From assembly GCF_900111595.1 (NCBI RefSeq), contig NZ_FOHN01000009.1:62001-126000 (forward strand): a stretch of 64,000 nt of DNA, in the 5' to 3' direction. The translations under genes were made by a program, and so were the position numbers. Below, one piece after another: positions 30,968-40,745 of the stretch; position 1 is the first letter of the stretch; the number at the start of each line of letters is the position of its first letter. The stretch comes from [Clostridium] polysaccharolyticum (GTDB taxonomy: Bacteria; Bacillota; Clostridia; Lachnospirales; Lachnospiraceae). Under the pieces are notes generated by a model. The model searched no databases and was not told where the DNA came from. It was given only the letters and a program-made list of their open reading frames with translations.

Positions 30968-31138
30968 GAAAAAATATATGAAGAAGTTGCATTTATCGGG
31001 TACTACATGCATTGGAGCAACGAGGAAATTATGAGTTTCAGCCACCGGGACCGATTACAGTGGTGTAAAGAAATTTCAAAGATTAACAGCCAGATGAATC
31101 AGGAACCAGAAAATATTTTCGATCTAGCGAATTTATAA
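30935..31138 (+). CDS. DUF6760-like small CIS protein, read by -1 frameshift
   Basis: In the frame after slippage the 67 codons include YPAEKIYEEVAFIGYYMHWS and HRDRLQWCKEISKIN, the pattern of the small DUF6760-like proteins beside gp26-like genes in CIS loci. No ATG, GTG or TTG opens this frame before the conserved part; the first is ATG at 31007, inside the conserved core. The options are a -1 fusion from the upstream gene (preferred) or a rare ATA start at 30950. The coordinates give the post-shift part. Confidence 0.75.
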   Translation, partial: SGCRSISTYPAEKIYEEVAFIGYYMHWSNEEIMSFSHRDRLQWCKEISKINSQMNQEPENIFDLANL

Positions 31139-31154
31139 GGAAGAAGGGAAAATA

Positions 31155-31613
31155 GTGGATCCAATATCCAATAATCCAGCAGATAAAAAGGAATATGGTG
31201 TAGATTATAATTATTGTGTGTCCTTTGAAAATGGTTCTGTTACAATAGGCTTTGCAAAAATCAGCAATATGCAGTCAAAAATTGAATATGATGTGATACA
31301 CGAAGGGGGAAATCCAGTACCTGTTCTGTTACCCAAACCAGCACAAAATCCAGAAACCATAACATTTGAAAAGGGAATGCTTCTTAGCAATTCTGCACAG
31401 TTCTGGGACAGGCTAAGGCCAGGCATGATGGTTACGGGAGTTGAAATAACCGTAAAGCACAATGGCAAAGTTGTCCGAAGCCTGGCTTTTGAACAGGGAA
31501 TTGTATTGGAAAAAGCATATCCTGTGCTAGATGCAACGTCTAGCAAAATTTTTATTGAACAATTACAGATAGCCCATAGTGGGTTAAAAGAAGAGTTTAA
31601 GCCTTATGACTAA
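31155..31613 (+). CDS. Tube protein, gp19-like (second copy)
   Basis: A 152-aa paralogue of the tube subunit. YCVSFENGSVTIGFAKISNM at the start and EQLQIAHSGLKEEF at the end follow the same plan as the first copy, but the middle is diverged. GTG start with GAAGAAGGG upstream. It overlaps the next gene by 8 bases. Probably forms a tube-initiator ring at the baseplate rather than the shaft (inference from related systems). Confidence 0.88.
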   Translation: MDPISNNPADKKEYGVDYNYCVSFENGSVTIGFAKISNMQSKIEYDVIHEGGNPVPVLLPKPAQNPETITFEKGMLLSNSAQFWDRLRPGMMVTGVEITVKHNGKVVRSLAFEQGIVLEKAYPVLDATSSKIFIEQLQIAHSGLKEEFKPYD

Positions 31614-32721
31614 GTATCAGAGAAAAATTACGATTACAAATCAGAGAATGGGTATACTTATTCCATTTAAAACAAATCAGCAGGGGAAGATGGATCATAG
31701 AGTATTGTCAATACTTTTTTTTGCGAAACGTATTTTAGATAAATATTCTATGACGGGCATGTATGGGTTTGACCCAGCGGCAATGGTATTGCTAGAGAAA
31801 ATAGCAGAACAAGAGAAACCAGAACATAAAAATATCCAGAAACAAATTGAATTTACTGTAAACATGATGCTGCTTAGACAGAATCGCAACCGTTTAGCAC
31901 AAGACATTATAAAGGAAAACACAGCATTTCAAAAGAATATTACCAATCATGTTATGGTGAATTTGAACCGTCTGCTTTCTGTTGATAAGAGAGTGTATTC
32001 CGAACTGAATCAGATATCGAGAAATGATGTGAAAATAAGAGAGGCATATGACAGAATTGTAAAGCTGGAAAACTATGAGAAGAAGCTGGTATTTCAGGTG
32101 CAGAATCAGCAAACTGTAAAACCGGAGATTTTAAAGCAGACTTTTTATCATATGTTTCAAAGAATGATGAAGCAGAGCCAGTTTCAATTAAGTACCCAGA
32201 TTTTCAAAGAATCCATTGAAAGAAAGCAGTTTAAGCAGAATTTGAATAAGCTGCTGGAGTTGAAAACATTACGGAAAGATATGGAACGGCGAGAATTTCT
32301 TCATGTGATGAAATCGGGTTCTTTAGAAGAACGGCGTGAGGCATTGAACATTTTAAAGGATGCTGTTTTAGAAGTAAATCAGACCGTTATGAAAAAGCAG
32401 ATTAGCAGCATAGTTAGAAATGAGCTTGTTAATCCTCTTGTATATAAGGAATTTCACATAAATCAGAATAAACCAGAGAAAAAAGAAATCCAAGAGATAA
32501 AACAGTATATTGTAAACCAGCAGGCCGTACAGAATAAAAACAGCCAGATGTTTGCAGAGATCAAGAAAACATTAGTGAAACAGGACCAGCTGGTACAAAA
32601 AGTGATAAAAGAGCAGGAGAGTCACAAAAAGCAGGATTCATCATCCGCCATAACAAGGACGATTACAAATCAGATAAAATCGGAGCTTCATCTGGACAGG
32701 ATGCGCTATGGAATGGAGTGA
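31606..32721 (+). CDS. Unknown helical CIS protein, possible tape measure
   Basis: A 371-aa, Lys/Gln/Glu-rich protein predicted by eye to be almost all helix, with long charged stretches and no membrane segment or signal peptide. The Met at 31606 overlaps the second tube gene by 8 bases, and the 3' end touches the LysM gene, so it is firmly in the operon. No other gene in the locus has tape-measure character, and this one lies between tube and baseplate genes; a length-determining or tube-chaperone role is possible but unproven. I recognise no family. Confidence 0.7.
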   Translation: MTKYQRKITITNQRMGILIPFKTNQQGKMDHRVLSILFFAKRILDKYSMTGMYGFDPAAMVLLEKIAEQEKPEHKNIQKQIEFTVNMMLLRQNRNRLAQDIIKENTAFQKNITNHVMVNLNRLLSVDKRVYSELNQISRNDVKIREAYDRIVKLENYEKKLVFQVQNQQTVKPEILKQTFYHMFQRMMKQSQFQLSTQIFKESIERKQFKQNLNKLLELKTLRKDMERREFLHVMKSGSLEERREALNILKDAVLEVNQTVMKKQISSIVRNELVNPLVYKEFHINQNKPEKKEIQEIKQYIVNQQAVQNKNSQMFAEIKKTLVKQDQLVQKVIKEQESHKKQDSSSAITRTITNQIKSELHLDRMRYGME

Positions 32722-32728
32722 GAATAAA

Positions 32729-33391
32729 ATGAAAGATTTGAATTATGTTGGGGAAGGATATGCAAAACAAAAGGCGAAGTTCGTGCTAGTGGATGAGCAT
32801 ACAGAAATTCCAGTTCAGTTTAATCCTAACGAATACTCTACTTCTAGCAAGGCAGAATATGTAAATATATCTGATGAAAAAGAAAATGATGAATTAGGAA
32901 AAATACAGTATAAGTACACTTCATTAGGAAAACTGGATTTGAAATTATATTTTGCTTCCACAAATGAGAATAAAAATGTAACAGATCTTACGAAGCCTAT
33001 TGAAGATTTGGCTGGCAGAGCTATAAATGGTGGTCATAAGCCGCCTAAAGTAAAATTTATATGGGGAAAGTTTGAAGTTTTGGGATATGTAGAATCGGTA
33101 AAAACCAAGTTTGCTTTGTTTGATGCAGATGGGATTCCTATTCGTGCAGAAGTGGATGTGACAATGATTAGGGATGCAAGTACCCTAAAGAAAAATCCCA
33201 AACATTCTCCAGACAGAACAAAAACCCGAGTATTTTCTGAGGATATTTCCTTATGGTCTTTGGCACAGAAAGAATATGACGATGCCAATGAGTGGAGACG
33301 GATAGCAAAAGCCAATGGGATTATGAATCCTTTTGAAATTGAAACAGGACAGGTATTAGTGGTTCCTGCAATCGTAAAGGAGGACTGCTAA
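32729..33391 (+). CDS. LysM-domain baseplate protein (gp53-like)
   Basis: A 220-aa protein in the slot of Afp7/gp53-like proteins. The N-terminal part has VQFNPNEYSTSSKAEYVN, typical of this CIS family, and the C-terminal part (about 175-217) is LysM-like with NEWRRIAKANGIMNPFEI and GQVLVVPA. The ATG at 32729 is chosen because GGAGTGAG lies 8 bases upstream; an in-frame ATG at 32708 is also open. It is thought to clamp the baseplate hub to the tube. Confidence 0.88.
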   Translation: MKDLNYVGEGYAKQKAKFVLVDEHTEIPVQFNPNEYSTSSKAEYVNISDEKENDELGKIQYKYTSLGKLDLKLYFASTNENKNVTDLTKPIEDLAGRAINGGHKPPKVKFIWGKFEVLGYVESVKTKFALFDADGIPIRAEVDVTMIRDASTLKKNPKHSPDRTKTRVFSEDISLWSLAQKEYDDANEWRRIAKANGIMNPFEIETGQVLVVPAIVKEDC

Positions 33392-34465
33392 ATGGGAGAT
33401 TTGATGAAAAGTACTACTTCCTATGAAAAACTTCAGAACAAGTATGCTAATTTTTTTGTACCAGAGATGAAAATTAATGTAAATGGACAGGATGTTATTA
33501 CGGGCATGCAGTTAAGTGTGGAGGAATTGACAGTGACAACTTCCATTAAGGCAGCAGGATACGCAGTAATTAAAATCGGTTTCTGTTATGATTTGGAGAA
33601 AACCAGATTTTCAAGCAAAGTAAAAGAAAAATTTAAGCTTGGGACAGTAGTTTCTATTGAGTTAGGTTATTTATCCCATATGGAACTGGTATTCAAAGGT
33701 TATGTTGCGATGTTAGGAGCAGAATTAAATGCTGGCAGATATATAGTGGTTACACTTATGGATGCAAGAAGGCTTATGATGACCAGTGGGAAAAAACACC
33801 TGCTTCATGATGTGAAAAATTATTCAGATGCATTTCAGGCTGTAATGGGCAATTACAGCAGACTATGTTCTGTGGTGGCAGATGCTACCAGTGATCAGCT
33901 GGAAAATCCAGTTTCCCAGACTAGCAGCGATTATGATTTTGTTACCAAGGAACTTACCAAAAGAGGAAACCGGGAATTCTTTATATTTGCAGACAAAGCA
34001 TATTACCGGAAGATAGACAGCAGTACATCTCCAGTTATGGCATTGCAGTACAATAGAGAGTTATTAGAATTTAAAGTGGAATATGAGTATTTAGATACCA
34101 AGATAAAGGTATTAGGATACGATCATAAGAAGGAAGAAGCAGTATCCTATGAGGAGTCTGTAAAGAGCAGCATGGATCAGACAAGTATTATGGCAACACC
34201 TGAATATGTCATAGTGGATGGAGACGTGGATACAAAGGAAAAGGCACAGAATCTGGCAGAATATATTGGAAAAAAGGAAAAAATGCGGACTTGCACTGGA
34301 AAAGGGAAAACTATCGGTTTGCCAGAAATTGTACCAGGACGGTATATTTCTATTGAAGAAGTGGATGAAATGGTAAATAAAAGTTTTTATATTACGGAAG
34401 TAAAACATTCTTTTTCAAAAAGTGGATTTATAACAGAGTTTGAGATAGGAGGAGTATCCAGTTGA
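33392..34465 (+). CDS. Baseplate hub protein (phage late-control D-like)
   Basis: A 357-aa protein matching the gpD/gp27-type hub that joins spike to tube. It contains VFKGYVAMLGAELN and a C-terminal swivel-type sequence (GRYISIEEVDEMVNKSFYIT, then FITEFEIGG). GGAGGACTGC lies before the ATG. Its stop overlaps the spike start (TTGA), so the two are translationally coupled and most likely bind each other. Confidence 0.9.
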   Translation: MGDLMKSTTSYEKLQNKYANFFVPEMKINVNGQDVITGMQLSVEELTVTTSIKAAGYAVIKIGFCYDLEKTRFSSKVKEKFKLGTVVSIELGYLSHMELVFKGYVAMLGAELNAGRYIVVTLMDARRLMMTSGKKHLLHDVKNYSDAFQAVMGNYSRLCSVVADATSDQLENPVSQTSSDYDFVTKELTKRGNREFFIFADKAYYRKIDSSTSPVMALQYNRELLEFKVEYEYLDTKIKVLGYDHKKEEAVSYEESVKSSMDQTSIMATPEYVIVDGDVDTKEKAQNLAEYIGKKEKMRTCTGKGKTIGLPEIVPGRYISIEEVDEMVNKSFYITEVKHSFSKSGFITEFEIGGVSS

Positions 34466-35235
34466 GTATATTTGGAGAACTGTTTGAGGAAGATGGGAAT
34501 ATTGCGAATAAAATGTGGGGCGTGACTACAGGAATTGTATTACAGAACTGGGATGAAAAGCAGCCAGGAAAAGTGAAAGTGGAAATGAATCTAGGAACAG
34601 AAGGGAAGAATGTGTCTGGATGGATTCCTGTAATGACTCCCTACGGAGGAAAAGAGTACGGTCTTTATACATTGCCAGAGGTAGGGGCTTTGGTCATTGT
34701 CGCATTTTTAATGGGAGACCGTAACCGTCCTGTGGTCATAGGTTCTCTTTGGAACCAGAAAAACAGTTTGCCAGCGGATACTGCAAAAGAAAAGAACGCA
34801 GTGAAACGGTTTAAGACAAAAGGTGGCTGTGAAGTTATTTTTCAAGAAGAAGAAAGCAAAGAAAAAATTACCGTTCATACTCCAGGGGAACTTACCCTTT
34901 TGCTAGATGACGAAAAGAAAACAATATCTATTCAGGATAAGAGTGGTGAAAATGGAATTTTAATTAATTCAGATAAAGGAGAACTGTCTGTTCAGGCAAA
35001 AAGCAAGATTGAACTTAAAGTAAATGGAACAGCCATGATAACGTTAGACGGGAATTCTAAGAAAACAGCAATAAAAAGTGATATGGTGGATGTGAATGCA
35101 TCTCAGTCATTAAAGTTTAAAAGCCAGTCTGTAAATCTTCAAGGTTCTATGGTGAAAGTAAAAGCGGATAGTTCACTAGGTTTAGAGTCAGGCGCAATGG
35201 CGCAGTTAAAGGGGAGTATGGTTAAGATAAACTAG
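34462..35235 (+). CDS. Central spike protein (gpV/VgrG OB-fold with beta-helix)
   Basis: A 257-aa spike. The OB-fold region (about 17-100) contains GIVLQNWDEKQPGKVKVEM and VAFLMGDRNRPVVIGSLW, hallmarks of the gp5/gpV family. The C-terminal 130 residues are short repeats of Lys/Ser/Val strands expected to form a trimeric beta-helix needle. TTG start, GGAGGAG upstream, overlapping the hub gene by 4 bases. The DUF4280 tip protein would cap it. Confidence 0.92.
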   Translation: MSIFGELFEEDGNIANKMWGVTTGIVLQNWDEKQPGKVKVEMNLGTEGKNVSGWIPVMTPYGGKEYGLYTLPEVGALVIVAFLMGDRNRPVVIGSLWNQKNSLPADTAKEKNAVKRFKTKGGCEVIFQEEESKEKITVHTPGELTLLLDDEKKTISIQDKSGENGILINSDKGELSVQAKSKIELKVNGTAMITLDGNSKKTAIKSDMVDVNASQSLKFKSQSVNLQGSMVKVKADSSLGLESGAMAQLKGSMVKIN

Positions 35236-35248
35236 ATGGAGGTTTAAA

Positions 35249-35665
35249 ATGAGTGCCAATCAATTTCTAGGAACGGGTTTTCAATTTCCTATTCAGATAG
35301 ATAAAGCGACAGGACGGATGAAAACATCCTCTTATGAAGAAGATATCAAAGAAGCAATCTGGATTATTGTAATGACCAAAAAAGGGGAAAGAGTAAGAAA
35401 TCCGGAATTTGGATGTGAAATCCATAATTATGTTTTTGCATCTATGAATATTCAGACATTGGCAGAGATGGAACGGAGTGTGGAAGAAGCACTGTTAATG
35501 TGGGAACCTCGTATCATAAATACACAGGTTCATATTGAATTAGACAAAAAGAAGGAAGGGGCTGTACAGATAGAAATATCTTATCAGGTACGTGCCACAA
35601 ACAATCCATTTAATTTAGTCTTTCCTTTTTATATTATAGAAGGATATGGAAAAGGTGCAGAATAG
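35249..35665 (+). CDS. gp25/GPW-like baseplate wedge protein
   Basis: A 138-aa wedge and sheath-initiator protein. EEDIKEAIWIIVMTKKGERVRNPEFGCEI is the gp25 signature, shown here only in part as KKGERVRNPEFGCEI. It starts sheath polymerisation at the baseplate. It is 13 bases after the spike gene and 16 before the J gene. Confidence 0.93.
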   Translation: MSANQFLGTGFQFPIQIDKATGRMKTSSYEEDIKEAIWIIVMTKKGERVRNPEFGCEIHNYVFASMNIQTLAEMERSVEEALLMWEPRIINTQVHIELDKKKEGAVQIEISYQVRATNNPFNLVFPFYIIEGYGKGAE

Positions 35666-35681
35666 AAGGAGGTGAGGCTGT

Positions 35682-38612
35682 ATGGAAGCAGATAAGAAAA
35701 TGATAGAACGTCTAAAAGAATTAGCCAGTTCCTACGTACCAGAGTGGAAACTGGACGAAGAAAATCCAGATATTGGTACAGCCTTGGCTCTTGTCTGTGG
35801 CGAGATGATGGAATCGGTAGAACAAAGATACCAGCATATGATGGAGAAGAAGCAGATTGATTTTCTTAATGCAATAGGTGGAGATCTGACTCCAGCTGCC
35901 TCGGCAAAAGGATATGTATCATTTGGATTGTCAAGTGAGTCGGTGGAACCAGCTAAAGTAACAGCAGGAACTTTTGTAGCTGCGGAGGCAGCAGATGCCG
36001 AAAATGGACAAATTACCTATGAAACAAAAGATGATATATTAGTAAGTCCATTAAAGTTATCTTGTGTATATGAGGTAAAGGAAGAAGCAGATTATATTGG
36101 ATTGTGTTATGATGCTGAAGAACAGAAAGAAAATGCAGCACCAGAAGAATATGCGGTTATAAATGCTATGTTATTTCAGAAAAAAGCTCAGAACCAGCAG
36201 GAGCATATGCTGTTTATTGGGCATCCTGAGGTTTTTAATATGACAGGCAATGCCTGGTTTGCCTTGGAATTTTATCAGCAAGGAAATCTTAAAGTACAGG
36301 AAGAACTGCTCCGTTATTTTTTAGATCCAGATATTACAGAGATTGCTTATTACACCAGAGAAGGATTTGTTCCTTTTTCTAAGATGGAATTAGAAGAAGG
36401 ATTTCTTAAGCTATATCGAGAAAAGAAAGATCTGGAATTTGAAAAAATGTGTCTTTCAAGCCAGTTAGAAGAAAATTATTTTATCAGAATAAAAATTAAA
36501 GATATAGAGAAACTGAAACATCTGTATTTTCAGAAAATTCAGGTATCTGCTTACACATCAGACATTGTTCCGCAGTTTATAATAGCGGATGGACAAGAAA
36601 GTGATATGCATCAGTATTTGCCATTTGGTGAACGTCTGTCCGTTTTTAATGAAGTGTATTTTGCATCGGATGAGATATTAAAAAAGCGTGGATCCAAAAT
36701 AGAGCTGGCGTATTACCTGAGTTTCGTTTCAATACCACTAGAAACGAGCCAAGAAGAAAGCAAGATGAAATGGGAATGGGTTATGAAACCAGAAGATCTT
36801 GAGAAGAAAGAGTATGAGATATCTATTGGGAGTGTAACATGGGAATATTATAATGGCACAGGCTGGGCAAGACTGCCTATTGACCATAAATATGATACAG
36901 CATTTACACCAGCTGAAGAGGCAAATGGCCAGTTTAAGAAACTTTCTTTTACCTGTCCAATGGATATTGAGAAAGCATTTATTGGACCTTATGAAGCTTA
37001 TGCCATTCGGGCTAGGATTACAAAGCTTAAAAATCCATATAAATTAAATGGAAATTATATAAGTCCTGTGTTAGAGCATACTAGATTTTCCTGTGATTAT
37101 TCCCAGCATCCAGTAGAAAAGCTGCATGTAACCGCTTATAACAACAGGAGTTTTGCAAGATGGAAGGAAGGAAACTGTATTCCATTTAGGAAAGCACAAG
37201 GATGCAGAGACAGTTTATACTTAGGTTTGGATATTCCACCAAAAGGGGGACCGACTAAGGTATATTTTCAGCTGCGAGAGGCAATAGGACGTCTGGAGGC
37301 TAATTTAGCATGGGAATACTGGAATGGAACTGGTTTTGTGCCACTTCATGTAGTGGATGAAACGAATAATTTCTCCAAAAGCGGATTGGTTACATTTTTA
37401 GGGCCTGAAAACTTTCAGAAGAAAGCTTGTTTTGGCCAGGAGAAATACTGGATTCGTATTGTAGACGTAAATGGTTTTTATGAGCGTATAGGCTGTCCGC
37501 TTCCAGGACCATTTTTAGAAGCAGTAGTTCCCAATACAGTAAAAATTGAAAACAGAGGATTTTTGCAGACGGAATATTTTCAGATGGAATATTTTTTAAA
37601 AAATAAGCGATTTAAGCTTCAGAAAAATAGTATTCAGGCTGTACGGGTTTACGTGAAAGATGCAGTGATTGGACAAGCAGATCCAGATTGGAAAGAGTGG
37701 ACTATGGTTTCGGATTTTCTGCAGTCTGATAAAAATTCGGAACACTTTATATTAAATCAGAATGATGGATATATTGAATTTGGAAATGGAAGCAATGGCA
37801 AGGTTCCGCCTGTGTCAAGAGAAGATAATATTAAGGTATTGTACCAGTGTGGTGGTGGAGCCTATACCAATGTGGAAAAAGGGAAGGTTAATAAACTGAC
37901 AAAATCTATTGGTTTTATTAGCAAAGTTTATAATGTGGAGCCAATGTCAGGAGGAATTGACAAAGAGACAAAAGAGCATGCCATTATCAGATGTTCCAAT
38001 AAGAATCGTCTGCACAACAGGGCTGTCACAAGAAGTGACTATGAGAGCATAGCCTATGAAGCATCAAGAAGAATTGAGAAGGCAAGGTGTTTTATAGGAA
38101 TTAATGGAGAAGGAAAAACTTTACATGGAGCAGTTACACTGGTTCTGCTGCTTAAGGATTATCGGCTAGGAAGTTCTGTATTTCAGGGAGTGGGGAATGC
38201 TGTAAAAGCTTATTTAAAGGGGAAAATGCCTGATACAGTATATTATGCAGGCAAATTGTTTATTGTAGAGCCAGTATTTATTACGTTTGAAGTGAATACG
38301 GTTTTACGTGTAGATGATTTTCAGTCCGTATTTGCTGTACAGAATCAAGCAGAAGAAAAACTAAACAGCTTTCTTGATCCAGTTATGGGAAATGTAGATC
38401 ATAAAGGCTGGGAAATGGGAACATTGCCTAACATGATGCAGATTCGTAACCTGCTGCATATGACAAAACATGTAGAGGAAGTTCAAAGTTTATTTATAAC
38501 GGTTTATCGATTAGGAAGTAATGGTATTGAAGAAGTAGATTTAGAGGAAATGAGAAAAAATCCATTTGTTGTACCTACGAGTGGAACGCACCAGATTTCA
38601 ATTCAATTCTGA
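35682..38612 (+). CDS. Baseplate J-like protein (gp6/Afp11-like)
   Basis: A 976-aa wedge protein, large for the family. The C-terminal half carries the baseplate-J pattern: YIEFGNGSNGKVPP, then GGIDKETKEHAIIRC and RAVTRSDYESIAYEASR. The N-terminal half has repeated WEYYNGTGW/WEYWNGTGF segments that look like inserted beta domains. Strong AGAAGGAGGTGAG precedes the ATG. It is followed by a second J-like gene, the usual Afp11-Afp12 pair. Confidence 0.9.
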   Translation: MEADKKMIERLKELASSYVPEWKLDEENPDIGTALALVCGEMMESVEQRYQHMMEKKQIDFLNAIGGDLTPAASAKGYVSFGLSSESVEPAKVTAGTFVAAEAADAENGQITYETKDDILVSPLKLSCVYEVKEEADYIGLCYDAEEQKENAAPEEYAVINAMLFQKKAQNQQEHMLFIGHPEVFNMTGNAWFALEFYQQGNLKVQEELLRYFLDPDITEIAYYTREGFVPFSKMELEEGFLKLYREKKDLEFEKMCLSSQLEENYFIRIKIKDIEKLKHLYFQKIQVSAYTSDIVPQFIIADGQESDMHQYLPFGERLSVFNEVYFASDEILKKRGSKIELAYYLSFVSIPLETSQEESKMKWEWVMKPEDLEKKEYEISIGSVTWEYYNGTGWARLPIDHKYDTAFTPAEEANGQFKKLSFTCPMDIEKAFIGPYEAYAIRARITKLKNPYKLNGNYISPVLEHTRFSCDYSQHPVEKLHVTAYNNRSFARWKEGNCIPFRKAQGCRDSLYLGLDIPPKGGPTKVYFQLREAIGRLEANLAWEYWNGTGFVPLHVVDETNNFSKSGLVTFLGPENFQKKACFGQEKYWIRIVDVNGFYERIGCPLPGPFLEAVVPNTVKIENRGFLQTEYFQMEYFLKNKRFKLQKNSIQAVRVYVKDAVIGQADPDWKEWTMVSDFLQSDKNSEHFILNQNDGYIEFGNGSNGKVPPVSREDNIKVLYQCGGGAYTNVEKGKVNKLTKSIGFISKVYNVEPMSGGIDKETKEHAIIRCSNKNRLHNRAVTRSDYESIAYEASRRIEKARCFIGINGEGKTLHGAVTLVLLLKDYRLGSSVFQGVGNAVKAYLKGKMPDTVYYAGKLFIVEPVFITFEVNTVLRVDDFQSVFAVQNQAEEKLNSFLDPVMGNVDHKGWEMGTLPNMMQIRNLLHMTKHVEEVQSLFITVYRLGSNGIEEVDLEEMRKNPFVVPTSGTHQISIQF

Positions 38613-38626
38613 TAGGAGGGAACATT

Positions 38627-40726
38627 GTGATACCAGAGATATTATTTGATACAGAAGATTTTGAAAGCATTTTTGAAGATGCAAGAGGCAAAATTGCAGG
38701 CCTGTATCCAGAGTGGACGGATTATAATTATCATGATCCTGGAATCACGATGCTAGAGATGTTTGCCTGGTTAAAAGAAGGGCAGCAGTTTTATATGGAT
38801 CAGACAGGAGAAGAACAAAAGGAAAAGTTTTTAAAGCTCTTAGGAACAAAACGCCTTAGAAAAGAGCCAGCGAGTTCTCTTCTGGCTGTTGATGTAGATA
38901 AAGATAGGGTAATACCTAAGGGGACAAAGTTTTATGCGGATCAGATCTGTTATGAAACGGTAGAACAGAATTATGTTGTAAAGGAAGATATTATTAAGTG
39001 TTTTTATGCAGATACCCAGATAAGGGATTTTGTGGATGGGCATCAGCTTAGTTTTGGTTCTCCTTTGCGTTTTCGGATGTTTGGATCAGAACCAGAGGCT
39101 TTAGATGCATTTTACATAGGATTAGAAGATGCACTTCCACAGCAGATAGAACTAAGTATTTATTTTGATTTGTTTACAGGATATGAAATCAAAAGAAACA
39201 GGCTGACAAAGGAATTAACGGTTCCTTTCGTTCATTTTGTAATGGAATACCTGACAGAAGATGGCTGGGAGGAAGTCTTAGAACAAAGAGACTGTACTTA
39301 TGGATTTTTACAGGATGGACAGATTTTCTTTCAGCTGGATAAAACAATGAAAAAATCTGCAGTATTTGGGGAAGAGGCATATTATCTTAGAATCCGTATT
39401 TTAGATGGGGGATATGATGTACCACCTGTACTAGAGAGTTTTTCTGTTAATGTATTTGAGGTCAGACAGATAGACAGCCAGGTGGAACATTGTGTGGCAA
39501 AGAAAGTCCAGTACCTAAAAGATGGGACCATAGAAGTAGAGGGGCGGACTTTTTTATCAGTATATGGCGATAATGACATTTATATAGAACAGGATGGCAT
39601 TTTATATGAAATAGCTGTGGTAAAAAAATATCTAAGACAGGATAAAGGAATGTGTACATTTCAGTTTCATACACCACAAGGTATCTTGCAGGAAGGAAGA
39701 ATCCATATTATCAGTTTTGCAAAGGATGCCACAATGCTTCGGACTTTGGATATAGCCAATGAATATCCAAGCCAAAAGTATGCTTTATCCGATAAATATG
39801 CCTTATATGAGAATTTTTCTTTAATGGTGAAAGAAGGAGATGGGTATGTCATCTGGGAGAAAGTTGAAGATTTTTCAGGTTCTGGTCCAGAAGACCGCCA
39901 TTTTATCTTTGATTCCAGAGAAGGAATGATTCAGTTTGGTGATGGAAGACATGGTTTGCCACCAGCAGGGGAACTCAGGATTATAAATTATGCTAAGTGT
40001 TTAGGGGCAAGTGGGAAAGTAAAAGACAATCAGATTCGTGAAATAGCAAAAGAATTAGGGATAGCGGTAGAAGCAGCCAATCAAAAAAGTTCTTGGGGTG
40101 GAAGAGATGAAGAAACTTTTGAGGAAAGCTTTGTCAGAGTACAAAAGGAAATGAGACAGCCACTAACTGCAGTTTCTTATGAAGATTATGAGCAATACAT
40201 TAAACACACACCTGGTCTTATGATTGCAAGCTGCAAAGCATTATTGCCACAAGAAGTCAAGGAAATTTTCCCTTATTATAACGATTCTGCTGTTACCATA
40301 GTAGTAAAGCCTTTTGTAAAACAATTAAAAAAGGAAGTAATGAAGATTTATGGAAAAAACATATTAGCATATATTGAGCAGTTCCGCATGGCGGGGACAA
40401 GTGTGTATTTAGTAAAACCAGAATATATACATTTTGATGTTTATGTGGATGTGGAATTAGAATCTCATTACGTGGGAGGAGAAGAACGGGTAAAGGAAGC
40501 AGTTCAAAGTTTTTTTCAGGAATTTAATTATAAGTTTGGAAGTTGTGTACGATATAGTGGCTTATATGGAAAACTGGATATGTTAGAATGTGTCAGGCGG
40601 CTTTATGGGCTTTCTTTTGAAGTGAAAGGAACAGGAGTAAAATATCTGCCAGATGGAAGTGTGTTGGCACCACCTAATGGAGTTGTAGAACTTGGGCAGA
40701 TGGAATGTCAGTTTTCAATGATTTAG
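38627..40726 (+). CDS. Second baseplate J-like assembly protein
   Basis: A 699-aa protein with PEWTDYNYHDPGITMLEMFAW near the N-terminus and a J-like core: MIQFGDGRHGLPPAGE and GGRDEETFEESFVRVQKEMR, with SYEDYEQYIKHTPG following. This matches the putative baseplate assembly proteins beside the first J gene in CIS loci. GTG start with AGGAGGG upstream. It presumably forms a heterodimeric wedge with the 976-aa protein. Confidence 0.88.
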   Translation: MIPEILFDTEDFESIFEDARGKIAGLYPEWTDYNYHDPGITMLEMFAWLKEGQQFYMDQTGEEQKEKFLKLLGTKRLRKEPASSLLAVDVDKDRVIPKGTKFYADQICYETVEQNYVVKEDIIKCFYADTQIRDFVDGHQLSFGSPLRFRMFGSEPEALDAFYIGLEDALPQQIELSIYFDLFTGYEIKRNRLTKELTVPFVHFVMEYLTEDGWEEVLEQRDCTYGFLQDGQIFFQLDKTMKKSAVFGEEAYYLRIRILDGGYDVPPVLESFSVNVFEVRQIDSQVEHCVAKKVQYLKDGTIEVEGRTFLSVYGDNDIYIEQDGILYEIAVVKKYLRQDKGMCTFQFHTPQGILQEGRIHIISFAKDATMLRTLDIANEYPSQKYALSDKYALYENFSLMVKEGDGYVIWEKVEDFSGSGPEDRHFIFDSREGMIQFGDGRHGLPPAGELRIINYAKCLGASGKVKDNQIREIAKELGIAVEAANQKSSWGGRDEETFEESFVRVQKEMRQPLTAVSYEDYEQYIKHTPGLMIASCKALLPQEVKEIFPYYNDSAVTIVVKPFVKQLKKEVMKIYGKNILAYIEQFRMAGTSVYLVKPEYIHFDVYVDVELESHYVGGEERVKEAVQSFFQEFNYKFGSCVRYSGLYGKLDMLECVRRLYGLSFEVKGTGVKYLPDGSVLAPPNGVVELGQMECQFSMI

Positions 40727-40745
40727 AGATTAAGAATGGAGGAAC

